The notes under the pieces are model-generated. The model had not been told where the DNA came from, made no database searches, and saw only the letters and a program-made list of their open reading frames with translations. Position numbers and translations under genes: made by a program. From contig NZ_DJJS01000007.1 of assembly GCF_002434265.1 (NCBI RefSeq), positions 306,014 through 370,013 of the forward strand: DNA of 64,000 bases, in the 5' to 3' direction. This DNA is from Pseudomonas sp. UBA6562. GTDB lineage: Bacteria > Pseudomonadota > Gammaproteobacteria > Pseudomonadales > Pseudomonadaceae. Positions 25,342 to 35,854 of this stretch are shown here, one piece after another (within the stretch, counting starts at the first letter, position 1; each line of letters starts with the position of its first letter).

Positions 25342-27894
25342 ATGGATTCTCCAACCGGCAGGACGCTCTCGCCCCGCAGCCATGTGGTGCGCCAACTGGT
25401 GCTGATATTCTGCGTGCTGCTGCTGTTGGCACTGGCCGTGGTGGTGGGTTCGCTGTACCGCATCGCCGCCGGGCTGGACGCACGCGAGGCGCAGCAGAGC
25501 CGGTTCCATGCGGCCTCGGCGGTCGACCAGTTGCACGAGCGCGAGCGCAGCTACCTGCTCGGCCATGCGTTCTGGCAAGCGGCCTACGACCATCTGAATA
25601 CGCTCGACGCAGCGCATTGGGCCTACGATCAGGACAACATCGGCCCCACGCTCTATACCCAGGACGGGTACCAGGGCGTCTATGCCATCGATGATCGGGG
25701 AACGCTCTATGCCATGTCCGAAGGCCAGATCAGCCTGCAGGACTTCGATCGACGCAGCCCCAGCCGCACCCGAATCCTGGCCGTGGCCCGTGAGGCCGCA
25801 CAACGCGAGCAGGCCAGCAGTGGCTATTTATCGTTCGACGGCCAACCCGCGCTGTTCAGTGCGGCGGTGATCCGGCCGCCGTCGCTGCCCCATCATCTGG
25901 ACGCGCCTGCCAGCGTGCTGGTGTTCGTCCGCCGTCTGGATGCCGCGGTGCTGGACAAGCTCGGGCGCAGCGCAGGCCTGATCGACATGGCCATCGCGGA
26001 CACACAGGCCTCGGCCGACCGCCGCGGCTTTCTGCTGCTCGAAGGCATCGACTCGGTCTTGACCTGGCGCGTCGCCGAACCTGGCACCGAGCTGCTGCGC
26101 GCAGTGATCCCGCCATTGGGGTTGGCGAGCTTGATCATGGCGCTGATCGTGTGCATCACCGCTCGCTATGCCCTGCGTGCCAGCGCCAGCCTCGACCGCA
26201 GCCAGCAGCAGGCGCTGGCCTCGCGTGCCGCGTTGCAGAGCAGCGAGTCGCGCTTCAAAGCCGTGGCCGAAGCCGCCTCGGACTGGATCTGGGAGACCGA
26301 TGAATCATTGCGGCTGACCTACCTGTCGAGCCGTTTCGCCGAGCAGACCGGCCACCCAGTAGAAGACTGGTTGGGCCGACCCATCACCGAGCTGCTCGAC
26401 GGGGACACCAGCGACGTGCACAACTGGCTCGCCAGCTTGGCCGCTACGCACACGGTGGCCAGCCTGCGTTGCCAATACCGTGACCGGCTCGACCAACCGC
26501 GCATCTGCCGCATCACCGCCAGCGCCATTCACGAGCAGGGCGTATGCCACGGCCTGCGCGGCACCTGCAACGACATCACCGATGAAGTGGCGGCACACGC
26601 GCAGATCCAGCACCTGTCGTTGCACGATGCCCTCACCGGGCTGCCGAACCGCAACCAGCTGATGCGCTTTCTGGAGCAGCATGGCAAAGGCAGCGGCCAG
26701 GCGCCGCTGGCGGTACTGATGCTCGACCTGGACAACTTCAAGCCGGTCAACGACAGCCTCGGCCATGCAGCGGGCGATGCCGTACTGATGGAGCTGGCTG
26801 CGCGTCTTGGGCGCATCGTACGGGAATGCGATCTGGTGGCACGGTTGGGCGGCGACGAGTTCGTCATCGTGTTGCTGCGCCCGGGCGAACGTGGCGAACT
26901 CGAGCGTTTTGCCGAACGCGTCGTCGCCACCTTGCAGCGTCCGATCGACCATGAAGGGCATCGCCTGCAAGTGGGCGTCAGCCTGGGCATCGTCTTGTCC
27001 AAAGCGCACCCCGGTACGCCCAGCGAGCTGCTCCACTGCGCCGATGTGGCCCTATATGCGGCCAAACGCGACGGCAAGCACACCTGGCGTTTCTTCTCCA
27101 GCGACCTGAGCAGCGCCTTGCACGAGCGGCGCCTGCTGGAGCGCGACCTGCGTCAGGGCATCGCGCGCGGCGAACTGCTCCTGCACTTTCAGCCGCGCTT
27201 CAAGGTCGATGGCTCGACCATCGCGTCGGCCGAGGCGTTGGTACGCTGGCAGCATCCGCAACGGGGGCTGCTGATGCCCGATCGGTTCATCGCCCTGGCC
27301 GAAGAATCCGACCTGATCGTGCTGTTGGGCAACTGGGTGTTGGCCGCAGCCTGTCGGCAAGCGTTGCAATGGCCGTTGCCGGTGGTGGTGTCGGTGAACC
27401 TGTCGCCAGCCCAGTTCACCCGCAGCGACGTGGTGCGCGACGTGCATCAGGCCCTGACCCGCAGCGGCCTGCCAGCACACCGTCTAGAGCTGGAAATCAC
27501 CGAAAACGTGATGCTCAACGACATCGAAGGCGCTTTGCAGACCCTCAACGCGCTCAAGGAACTGGGCGTGCGTCTGAACATGGACGACTTCGGCACCGGT
27601 TATTCCTCGCTTGGTTACCTGCGCACCTATCCCTTCGACAGCATCAAGATCGACAAGCGCTTCATCCAGGCCTTGGCCAGCAATACCAACGATCGACGCG
27701 TGGTGCAGGCGATCATCAACCTCGGCACCGCGATGAACATGACGGTGACGGCCGAGGGGGTGGAAACGGCCGAGCAACTGGCCGTACTGCGCGCGGACCA
27801 GTGCCATGAGGTGCAGGGGTTCCTGCTCAGCCGGCCTATCGAGCATGAAAACTTGATGACGCTGATGCTGGCGCGAGCGCCTTCGCAGCTTTGA
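25342..27894 (+). CDS. CHASE4-PAS-GGDEF-EAL cyclic-di-GMP protein
   Basis: An 850-residue inner-membrane protein. TM1 is at about residues 14-36, a CHASE4-type periplasmic sensor at about 45-215, TM2 at about 250-275, PAS at about 300-420, GGDEF at 425-590 and EAL at 600-845. The GGDEF site is intact (LGGDEFVIV near residue 502), as is the EAL signature (EALVRW near residue 630) with downstream DDFGTGYSS. Both cyclase and phosphodiesterase activities are possible; many such proteins act mainly as phosphodiesterases. It stands alone, so the signal is unknown. Confidence 0.93.
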   Translation: MDSPTGRTLSPRSHVVRQLVLIFCVLLLLALAVVVGSLYRIAAGLDAREAQQSRFHAASAVDQLHERERSYLLGHAFWQAAYDHLNTLDAAHWAYDQDNIGPTLYTQDGYQGVYAIDDRGTLYAMSEGQISLQDFDRRSPSRTRILAVAREAAQREQASSGYLSFDGQPALFSAAVIRPPSLPHHLDAPASVLVFVRRLDAAVLDKLGRSAGLIDMAIADTQASADRRGFLLLEGIDSVLTWRVAEPGTELLRAVIPPLGLASLIMALIVCITARYALRASASLDRSQQQALASRAALQSSESRFKAVAEAASDWIWETDESLRLTYLSSRFAEQTGHPVEDWLGRPITELLDGDTSDVHNWLASLAATHTVASLRCQYRDRLDQPRICRITASAIHEQGVCHGLRGTCNDITDEVAAHAQIQHLSLHDALTGLPNRNQLMRFLEQHGKGSGQAPLAVLMLDLDNFKPVNDSLGHAAGDAVLMELAARLGRIVRECDLVARLGGDEFVIVLLRPGERGELERFAERVVATLQRPIDHEGHRLQVGVSLGIVLSKAHPGTPSELLHCADVALYAAKRDGKHTWRFFSSDLSSALHERRLLERDLRQGIARGELLLHFQPRFKVDGSTIASAEALVRWQHPQRGLLMPDRFIALAEESDLIVLLGNWVLAAACRQALQWPLPVVVSVNLSPAQFTRSDVVRDVHQALTRSGLPAHRLELEITENVMLNDIEGALQTLNALKELGVRLNMDDFGTGYSSLGYLRTYPFDSIKIDKRFIQALASNTNDRRVVQAIINLGTAMNMTVTAEGVETAEQLAVLRADQCHEVQGFLLSRPIEHENLMTLMLARAPSQL

Positions 27895-27956
27895 ATACCG
27901 AACTTGCCCATGGGCGAGCGCCACCCGCCTCGGCATGGGCAAGGTCAAGGTCAAGG

Positions 27957-29216
27957 TCAAGCGGTATCGCCCTGCATGCATGGCTGTTGGGCTGAGGAGG
28001 CGGCGCGCGATGTGCAGGGCAGGGCCTGAGCGTACAGGTTCAAAGGGCATTCCAGGCCGCCGTCGGGATTGCCAAGCAGCAAGCCGTGCAACAGCCGGCT
28101 GTACACCGATCTGAGCGACCCAGCCGTTTGCCGCGATCCGCGCGGCGCCCAGCGCTCGCCGATGGCGCGGCGCCCCAGGTGGTTCAGCTTGCCGGGGAGG
28201 GTGCCGACCACGTGCGCGGAATTGACGTTGCAGTGTTCGGCAAATTGCAGCACACCGCGCAGGGCGGTGTTGGCCAAGTCCCAGATATGGCAGACCGGGA
28301 GGTGTTCGAGCAGGGATTCGGCCACCGCCTGGCTGCGTTCGCGGGTGTGGAAGGCCAGGCCATGTTCGGCGCAGCGGCGCTCGATCTGTCCGTAGACTTC
28401 TTCCACAGCCAGGCTGCGGATCAGCTGGGTCAGCTCGCGGTGCCACTCGGGCCTGGGGCCGCGGACCAAATCGCGATGCAAGTGTCGATAGACCTCAGTG
28501 AGGGTTGCGCGTTGCCGGCCATCGAGGGTGACATTGCAGATCCAGCGCACGCGCTCGAGTCGCGGTACGGCGGGATTGGGCACGAAGGCTTCGAGCGGCG
28601 AGTGCGGGTCGACCAGCAGCAGGGTTTGCAGGCGCGCGCTTTCGAACAGGGCCGTGTCCATGGTTTCGCTGGGGCTCAGCAACAGGGCGCAATGCCCCGG
28701 CTCGACGGGCTCGATACGGTCGTTCCACGCGCTGCCGCGCGCTTCGATGATGGCCATGAGGGTGAGTTTGCTGCCGATCCCGAGTGTGGCATACGGCACC
28801 ATCGTTTCGGATCCTACCGCCCAATGGGCGAGAATCTGCTCGCGCAGGCGCGCTTGCTGGTCATGCCGGGCGTGGTCGCGCTCCTGACTGCAAGGCGCGC
28901 AGATGCAGTAGCGCTGCAGCCGGTTGTAGGCGGGAAAGAAGTAGCGGTGCTCACAGGTAAGGCAAAAGGCTTCGTTGACGCTGCGCGCCGGTTGCGACTT
29001 GCCGCGCCGACGGGTGTGCAGCGGCCGTTCGCACCACGGGCAATTGAGGTCGGCACAAGGTACGGGCGGAAAGGCCCTGATCAGGCCGCTGGCTGGCACA
29101 TCGATGGCGTATTCGACGAGCAGCGCGGCGATGGGTTCGCCGGCCAGGTAGCGCTGGTACAAGGTTTCGATGTCTTCAGCAGCGAGGTGGCTGAGCTTGT
29201 GGTGGTAATCCGTCAA
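27957..29216 (-). CDS. Cysteine-rich protein of unknown function with zinc-ribbon-like motifs
   Basis: A 419-residue soluble protein. The N-terminal third carries paired cysteines (CPWCERPL, FCLTCEHR, CICAPC), suggesting one or two zinc ribbons. The rest is helical, with no catalytic motif I recognise. The arrangement recalls TniQ- or transposon-accessory-type zinc proteins only loosely, and there is no transposase nearby. It converges on the GGDEF-EAL gene. Real coding is supported by length and composition. Confidence 0.65.
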   Translation of the reverse strand: MTDYHHKLSHLAAEDIETLYQRYLAGEPIAALLVEYAIDVPASGLIRAFPPVPCADLNCPWCERPLHTRRRGKSQPARSVNEAFCLTCEHRYFFPAYNRLQRYCICAPCSQERDHARHDQQARLREQILAHWAVGSETMVPYATLGIGSKLTLMAIIEARGSAWNDRIEPVEPGHCALLLSPSETMDTALFESARLQTLLLVDPHSPLEAFVPNPAVPRLERVRWICNVTLDGRQRATLTEVYRHLHRDLVRGPRPEWHRELTQLIRSLAVEEVYGQIERRCAEHGLAFHTRERSQAVAESLLEHLPVCHIWDLANTALRGVLQFAEHCNVNSAHVVGTLPGKLNHLGRRAIGERWAPRGSRQTAGSLRSVYSRLLHGLLLGNPDGGLECPLNLYAQALPCTSRAASSAQQPCMQGDTA

Positions 29217-29454
29217 TGTCTGTTCCCCCTAGGAGCGAGGCGTTTGCACGCATGGGGGAATGATGGAAGCGGGTAAGGAGAGCAGAGAAGCGCAAGATCC
29301 AGAGGTTTTTCTCTGCCTCTTGTAGTCCTTTTCGGAAAATGGTTGCGGGAAGGGAGACTTGGGTCGGGTGAGGCATTCAGCAGGCTTGAATTGCGTGCAG
29401 AGCAGTCCGGACGACCTCGTCATGCGAGTTTCTCCGTTGCCCGACGGTTGCCAC

Positions 29455-29506
29455 AAAAAACTGCCCGCAGCGTACCGGACATCGTCCGGTGCACTACGGG
29501 CAGTTT
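29455..29506 (-). terminator. Rho-independent terminator of the carboxynorspermidine operon
   Basis: A long near-perfect hairpin (AACTGCCCG paired with CGGGCAGTT, inner ACCGGAC/GTCCGGT) with, on the minus strand, a run of Ts after the stem. It lies about 50 bp past the stop of the gene ending at 29554. The rest of the 337-bp gap 29217-29553 holds nothing else I can support except the start region of the cysteine-rich gene. Confidence 0.88.
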
Positions 29507-29553
29507 CGTCTTCAAGGCTTGGAGCCCACGCCATCGGGGCTCGCCGCTAGCCT

Positions 29554-30798
29554 TTAGACGGGCGCATCCCAAGCACGATCGCCATGCTCGTCCTTCACCC
29601 GGGTGGGCAGGCCCATCACGTCCAGCGCCTTGAGGAACGGCTCAGCCGGCAGCTCCTCGACGTTGACCATGCGCTGCACGTCCCACTCGCCGCGCGCGAC
29701 CAGCAGGGCCGCTGCGACCGGCGGCACGCCAGCGGTATAGGAGATGCCCTGGCTGTCGGTCTCGGCGAAGGCGTCTTCGTGGTCGGCCACGTTGTAGATG
29801 AACACTTCGCGCGGCTGGCCGTCCTTGGTGCCTTTGACCAGGTCGCCGATGCAGGTCTTGCCGGTGTAGCCAGGCGCCAGCGAGGCCGGGTCGGGCAGCA
29901 CGGCCTTGACCACCTTCAACGGCACCACGTCGAGGCCTTCGGCGGTGCGTACCGGCTGCTCGGAAAGCAGGCCCAGGTTCTTCAGCACGGTGAAGACGTT
30001 GATGTAGTGCTCGCCGAAACTCATCCAGAAGCGCACGTTGGGCACGTCGAGGTTCTTCGACAGCGAGTGCACTTCATCGTGGCCGGTCAGGTACAGGTTC
30101 TGCTCGCCCACCACCGGCAGATCGTCGGTGCGCTTGACCTCGAACATGCTGTTGCTGGTCCACTCGCCGTTCTGCCAGCTCCACACTTGCCCGGTGAACT
30201 CGCGGAAATTGATTTCCGGGTCGAAGTTGGTGGCGAAGTACTTGCCATGCGAGCCGGCATTGACGTCGAGAATGTCGATCGAGTCGATGCGGTCGAAATA
30301 CTGCTGCTGCGCGAGTTTCGCGTAGCTGTTGACCACACCCGGGTCGAAACCGACGCCGAGAATGGCCGTGATGTTCTTGTGTTGGCACTCTTCGGTGTGT
30401 TTCCACTCGTAGTTGCCGTACCAGGGCGGCGTTTCGCACACCTTGCCGGGTTCTTCGTGGATTGCGGTGTCCAGGTAGGCGACACCGGTATCGATGCAGG
30501 CACGCAGCACCGACATGTTGAGGAAGGCGGAGCCGACGTTGATGACGATCTGCGATTCGGTTTCGCGAATCAGCGCTTTGGTCGCTTCGACGTCGAGTGC
30601 ATTGAGCGAGAAGGCCTGGATGTCTGCGGGTACCTTGAGGCTACCCTTGGCCTTGACGCTGTCGATGATGGCCTGGCATTTGGAGATGTTCCGTGACGCG
30701 ATCGCAATACGACCAAGCTCGTCGTTATGCTGTGCGCACTTGTGGGCCACCACCTTGGCGACACCTCCTGCACCAATGATAAGAACGTTCTTCTTCAA
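29554..30798 (-). CDS. Carboxynorspermidine dehydrogenase (saccharopine dehydrogenase family)
   Basis: A 414-residue NADPH enzyme. The Rossmann motif GAGGVAKVVAHKC is near residue 9, and the saccharopine-dehydrogenase-like catalytic domain includes the GFDPGVVNSYAK segment. Family members condense aspartate beta-semialdehyde with a diamine and reduce the imine to carboxynorspermidine or carboxyspermidine in the cytoplasm. The decarboxylase for the next step lies 30 bp upstream on the same strand, which supports the assignment. Confidence 0.92.
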   Translation of the reverse strand: MKKNVLIIGAGGVAKVVAHKCAQHNDELGRIAIASRNISKCQAIIDSVKAKGSLKVPADIQAFSLNALDVEATKALIRETESQIVINVGSAFLNMSVLRACIDTGVAYLDTAIHEEPGKVCETPPWYGNYEWKHTEECQHKNITAILGVGFDPGVVNSYAKLAQQQYFDRIDSIDILDVNAGSHGKYFATNFDPEINFREFTGQVWSWQNGEWTSNSMFEVKRTDDLPVVGEQNLYLTGHDEVHSLSKNLDVPNVRFWMSFGEHYINVFTVLKNLGLLSEQPVRTAEGLDVVPLKVVKAVLPDPASLAPGYTGKTCIGDLVKGTKDGQPREVFIYNVADHEDAFAETDSQGISYTAGVPPVAAALLVARGEWDVQRMVNVEELPAEPFLKALDVMGLPTRVKDEHGDRAWDAPV

Positions 30799-30828
30799 TT
30801 TATCTGTTGCTCCTTACTGAATGCCGTC

Positions 30829-31926
30829 TTAGGACAGGCTGGAAACGTAGTCTTCGAAACCGAACTCACGGACGACGTCGATACGGCCATCGAGTTGCTT
30901 GACGACGATGGACGGCATCTTCAGACCGTTGAACCAATTCTTCTTGACCATGGTGTAGCCGGCCGCGTCGACGAACGAGAGACGGTCGCCGATGGCCAGC
31001 GGTTTGGCGAACTGGTATTCGCCGAAGATATCGCCGGCCAGGCACGACTTGCCGCAAATCATGTAGGTGTGCTCGCCCTCGCTCGGCGCCAGCTTGGCGT
31101 TGAGGCGGTAGATCAGCAGGTCGAGCAGGTGCGCTTCGATGGAGCTGTCGACCACTGCCAGGTGCTTGCCGTTGTACAGCGTGTCGAGCACGGTGACTTC
31201 CAGCGAAGCGCTTTGCGTGATCGCCGCTTCGCCAGGCTCCAGGTACACCTGCACGCCGTAGGTGTCGGAGAACGACTTGAGGCGCTTGCAGAAGGCGTCG
31301 ACGTCATAGCCTTCGCCGGTGAAGTGGATGCCGCCACCCAGGCTGACCCATTGCACCTTGTGCAGCAGGTGGCCGAAGCGTTGTTCGATGTGCGTGAGCA
31401 TCTGGTCGAACAGGCCGAAATCGCCGTTCTCGCAGTTGTTGTGGAACATGAAGCCGGAGATGTCGTCGATCACCGCTTCGATCTTTTCCGGGTCCCATTC
31501 GCCCAGGCGGCTGAAGGGGCGTGCCGGGTCGGCCAGCAGGTAGTCGGAGCTGCTGACCTGCGGGTTGACGCGCAGGCCACGGGTCTTGCCGGCGGACTGC
31601 TCGGCGAAGCGCTGCAGCTGACCGATGGAGTTGAAGATGATCTTGTCGCAGTTGGCGAGCATCTCTTCGATTTCGTCGTCGGCCCAGGCCACGCTGTAGG
31701 CGTGGGTCTCGCCGACGAACTTCTCCCGGCCGAGCTTGAGCTCGTAGAGCGAGGACGACGTGGTGCCGTCCATGTACTGCTGCATCAGGTCGAACACCGA
31801 CCAGGTGGCGAAGCATTTGAGCGCCAGCAGCGCCTTGGCGCCGGACTGCTCGCGCACGTAGGCGATCTTCTCCATGTTGCTGAGCAGCTTGGTCTTGTCG
31901 ATGAGGTAGTACGGCGTCTTGATCAT
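30829..31926 (-). CDS. nspC: Carboxynorspermidine decarboxylase
   Basis: A 365-residue PLP enzyme of the alanine-racemase-fold (group IV) decarboxylases. The PLP lysine lies near residue 40 in KALLALKCFATW. The substrate-site Cys of the fold is probably in CGKSCLAGD near residue 288, and GGGIHF is present. It decarboxylates carboxynorspermidine/carboxyspermidine to the triamine. The ATG at 31926 follows GGGAGG; an in-frame ATG 54 bp further upstream is less likely. It is the first gene of a two-gene operon. Whether the product is norspermidine, spermidine or homospermidine cannot be told. Confidence 0.93.
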   Translation of the reverse strand: MIKTPYYLIDKTKLLSNMEKIAYVREQSGAKALLALKCFATWSVFDLMQQYMDGTTSSSLYELKLGREKFVGETHAYSVAWADDEIEEMLANCDKIIFNSIGQLQRFAEQSAGKTRGLRVNPQVSSSDYLLADPARPFSRLGEWDPEKIEAVIDDISGFMFHNNCENGDFGLFDQMLTHIEQRFGHLLHKVQWVSLGGGIHFTGEGYDVDAFCKRLKSFSDTYGVQVYLEPGEAAITQSASLEVTVLDTLYNGKHLAVVDSSIEAHLLDLLIYRLNAKLAPSEGEHTYMICGKSCLAGDIFGEYQFAKPLAIGDRLSFVDAAGYTMVKKNWFNGLKMPSIVVKQLDGRIDVVREFGFEDYVSSLS

Positions 31927-32239
31927 GGAAAAGGCCTCCCGGCCCGGCCGGCCAAAAAAAGACACGCATTGTGCCTTCACTGGCCTCGGATCGAAAGGGC
32001 GCGCGGCGCTTTTCGTCAGCTCAGGGCGGATGGGGCCTTGAGAGCGTTGGCGTTGCCGTCATGGCGGGGCCGGTCGCAGGGAGTGTCGCAGGGGGGTGTG
32101 ACGCAATGATGGCAGCTGGTTTGGGTGCCATGTCATTGGAACAGTGGCCTCCCCCTTGCAGGTGCCAGGAGGTTTGCGGCGCGGGGATGCACGGCCCATA
32201 GCGCATCCCCTGTGGTAGCTCGGCCGAGGTTTCCTGCGG
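31927..32239. other. Intergenic region with operon leader and a hairpin
   Basis: The 313 bp between nspC and the OprD gene hold no supported gene. The right part must contain the nspC promoter. A stem GGGGATGC/GCATCCCC (32183-32210) lies about 30 bp past the OprD stop and may end the cobalamin operon, although no T run follows it. Confidence 0.5.
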
Positions 32240-33595
32240 TTAGAAACCGCCGCCCAGCGGGTATTCCACCGCCAACCGCACCTGGTTGCTGTCCAGTTCC
32301 GCCTGGGCGGCGTTGCCGCGGTGCACGTCGTGGCGCAGCGAGAAGGTCAGGCCCTTGGCCTGGCCCGACTGCACCACATAGCGCGCTTCCAGGTCGCGCT
32401 CCCAGTGTTTGCCGCCTTGGCCATAGCCCAGGTAGGCATAGCCGCCGCCTGAATCGACATGGCTGCCGTCGATGTCGAAACCGCGCACGTACAACGCGCT
32501 CAGCAGCAGGCCGGGCACGCCGACGCTGGACATGTCGAAGTCATAGCGCGCCTGCCAGGATTTCTCGTTGGGCGCGTTGAAGTCCGACAGCTGCACGGCG
32601 TTGGTCAGGTAGATGGCGCCACGGCTGGCGTAGTCGAACGGCGTGTCGCCGTGCACCTGCTGCCAGCCCAGGCTCAGGGTGTGGGCGTCCTGACGGTAGC
32701 GCGAGATCAGGCTCCAGGTGGTGTTGTCGATGCGCCCGGACAGCGCCTTGCCGGTGTCGCGGGTGCGGTACAGGTTCAGGTCCAGGTTGAGGCTGCGGTG
32801 CGCGTCCAGCGCGTGGCTGAAGGTGCTGCCCAGGTATTGCTGGTTCCAGGTGTCGTCGTAATGCGAGGTGTAAAGGCTGGCGCCGAACGCGGCCGTGGGG
32901 TTCCACACTGCGCCGGCCACATCGATGCTGTCGCCGCGCTTGCCGTTGGAATAGTTGACCACCAGGCCCTTGCCGTGGCTCGACGCGTTGCGGTCGGCGT
33001 CGTCGGTGAAGTGTCCGCCCACCAGTTTGAGCGTGTCGATCTCTTCGCTGGTCAGCCACCAGCCGGTGAAGGTCTCCGGCAGCAGGCGGCTATCGGAGGC
33101 GCTGAACACCGGGGTCTTGAGGCGTTGCTCGCCGTAGCTCAGAACCGTGTCGGACACGCGCACCTTCACCGCAGCGCCGGCGCGGTCGTAGCTGCGCTGG
33201 GGATGGCCGTCGTTGTCCAAGGCCAGCAGGCGCGCCTTGCCGGCACGGCCGCCGCCGCTGTCGAGTTTGACCCCAAGCAAGGCGTGGGCGTCGACTCCGA
33301 AGCCTACCTGGCCTTGGGTGAAGCCTGACGTGAACGTGCCGATCACCCCGTAACCCCATTCCTCGGCCCGGTCGCTGCGCTCGCTGCGAGGTTTGTAGGC
33401 GTTGCGCGCCGCGCCGTTGCGGCCGCCGTTGTGGTAGTCGCGGCGGTCGTAGACGCTGCGGTTGAGCAGGTTCCACCGACTGTCTTCGACGAAGCCCTTG
33501 GCGGCCGATTGCGCCGATTCGTCGGAGTCGGCGGCGGCCAGCGGTGCGATGCCGAGCAGCGGCAGGAGCAGGGCAGCACGGGTCAGATGGCTCAT
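32240..33595 (-). CDS. OprD-family outer-membrane porin
   Basis: A 451-residue porin with a signal peptide (MSHLTRAALLLPLLGIAPLAAA) and the OprD signature start (KGFVEDSRWNLLNRSVYDRR), ending with a C-terminal Phe (YPLGGGF). OprD channels take up small acidic or basic nutrients passively. Its ATG overlaps the stop of the cupredoxin gene (ATGA at 33592-33595), making it the last gene of a riboswitch-led, BtuFCD-like operon. No TonB-dependent BtuB receptor gene is present in this operon. Confidence 0.92.
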   Translation of the reverse strand: MSHLTRAALLLPLLGIAPLAAADSDESAQSAAKGFVEDSRWNLLNRSVYDRRDYHNGGRNGAARNAYKPRSERSDRAEEWGYGVIGTFTSGFTQGQVGFGVDAHALLGVKLDSGGGRAGKARLLALDNDGHPQRSYDRAGAAVKVRVSDTVLSYGEQRLKTPVFSASDSRLLPETFTGWWLTSEEIDTLKLVGGHFTDDADRNASSHGKGLVVNYSNGKRGDSIDVAGAVWNPTAAFGASLYTSHYDDTWNQQYLGSTFSHALDAHRSLNLDLNLYRTRDTGKALSGRIDNTTWSLISRYRQDAHTLSLGWQQVHGDTPFDYASRGAIYLTNAVQLSDFNAPNEKSWQARYDFDMSSVGVPGLLLSALYVRGFDIDGSHVDSGGGYAYLGYGQGGKHWERDLEARYVVQSGQAKGLTFSLRHDVHRGNAAQAELDSNQVRLAVEYPLGGGF

Positions 33596-34032
33596 CGTCC
33601 GGCCTCCAGCTTCGCGCGTTGTGCTTGAAGACGTGCTGCGGCGCGGGCCGGCAGGTCGGTCGGCCATTGCGCTGCGCTCAGGTCGGCATCGCCCACCTCG
33701 ATCAGCATGACCATGCCCATGGCCAAGTGTGGAATGCACTGAATGCCATACAGCCCCGGCTCGTCGAAACGCTGCTCGGCCGCCTGGTTGAGCTTGCCCT
33801 TGAACGGCTCGGCACCCTTGGGCCATAGCGCGGGCAGGGTGGCGGCGTTGTGGCTGGCGTGGGTGGGAACGAAGCGCACGCTGTCGCCGGGGGCGATGCG
33901 CAGGTGGTCGGGCTCGTAGACCATGGCGCCGTCGGCGCCGCGGTTGAGCATCTTCACGTCATGGACCTCGGCCGAGGCCAGGGGTGCGAACAGCAGACTG
34001 GCGAGCAGCGCGGTGGCGGTGGATCGGAGCAT
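33592..34032 (-). CDS. Pseudoazurin-like cupredoxin, periplasmic
   Basis: A 146-residue protein. A signal peptide (about residues 1-21, cleaved at ASA) is followed by a type-1 copper cupredoxin domain. Ligands are visible as His in THASHNA and as Cys-x-x-His-x4-Met in CIPHLAMGM, matching pseudoazurin. A 25-residue helical tail rich in Ala/Arg is extra. It should be a periplasmic electron carrier. It is 17 bp after the ATPase gene and overlaps the OprD gene, an unusual neighbour for cobalamin transport. Confidence 0.88.
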   Translation of the reverse strand: MLRSTATALLASLLFAPLASAEVHDVKMLNRGADGAMVYEPDHLRIAPGDSVRFVPTHASHNAATLPALWPKGAEPFKGKLNQAAEQRFDEPGLYGIQCIPHLAMGMVMLIEVGDADLSAAQWPTDLPARAAARLQAQRAKLEAGR

Positions 34033-34049
34033 GGGGCAGGTTTCCAGCG

Positions 34050-34834
<785 letters not shown>

Positions 34835-34838
<4 letters not shown>

Positions 34839-35854
34839 GAGCGCCCCCGGCGGCTGACCAGGATCAAGGCGAACACCGGCGCGCCGATCAGCGCGGTGAC
34901 CACGCCCACCGGGATCACTTGGCCGGGCAGCAGGGTGCGCGAGAGGATGTCGGCGCAAATCAGGAACAGCGTACCGCCCAAGGCGCTGGCCGGCAGCAGT
35001 CGCGCATGCCCCGGCCCGAGCAGCAGGCGCAGCGCATGGGGAATGACCAGCCCGACGAAGCCGATGGCGCCGACGATCGACACCATCACCGCCGTCACCA
35101 GCGCTGCGCAGCTGATCAGCAGCAATTGCGTGCGGCGTACCGGCACCCCGAGCGAGGCCGCCGAATCGGCGCCGAAAGTGAAGGCGTCAAGGCTGCGCCG
35201 ATGCCACAGGCACACCGCCAGGCCCAGCAGCGCCACCGGCACCGCCAGGCCCACCGACGGCCAGCGCACCCCGCTGAGGTTGCCCAGCAGCCAGAACAGA
35301 ATGCCGCGGGCCTGCTCGGCGGTGGCTGACTTGGTGATCAGGAAGGCGGTAATCGCATTGAACAGCTGTGAGCCGGCGATACCGGCCAGGATCACCTGCG
35401 CGTTGTTGTGCGCAGGGCCGGCCGCACGCGCCAGCAGCAACACCAGCGCGAAGGCCGCCAGCGCGCCGATGAAAGCCCCGGCCGACAGCGACAGCGCCGC
35501 GCCGCCTATACCCAGCAGGCCCACCGCCACCGCGCCGGTGGAAGCGCCGGCCGACAGCCCCAGCAGATAGGGTTCGGCCAGGGCATTGCGCAGCAAGGCT
35601 TGCAGGATCACCCCGCAGGTCGCCAGGCCCGCACCACACGCCGCCGCCACCAGAGTGCGGGTCAGGCGGTAGTTCCAGACGATGCCGGCATCGATCGGGT
35701 CGACCGCGTAGCCGGCTTGCCATAGATGGTTGGCCAGCACCTGGTAGACCACCCGTGGCGCCACGGTGGTTTCGCCGATGCTGATGCCGGCCAGCAAGGC
35801 AGCGGCCAGCGCCAGCACGGCCAGGACGCCGCCTGGTAGCAGTCGCCGGCTCAC
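34835..35854 (-). CDS. FecCD-family ABC permease (BtuC-like)
   Basis: A 339-residue inner-membrane permease of the BtuC/FecCD/FhuB family with about ten helices. The family region FVGLVIPHALRLLLGPGHA is near residue 270. It overlaps its neighbours by 4 bp on each side (ATGA), so it is tightly coupled to the binding-protein and ATPase genes. Its role is translocation of a corrinoid-type substrate, judged from the riboswitch. Confidence 0.92.
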
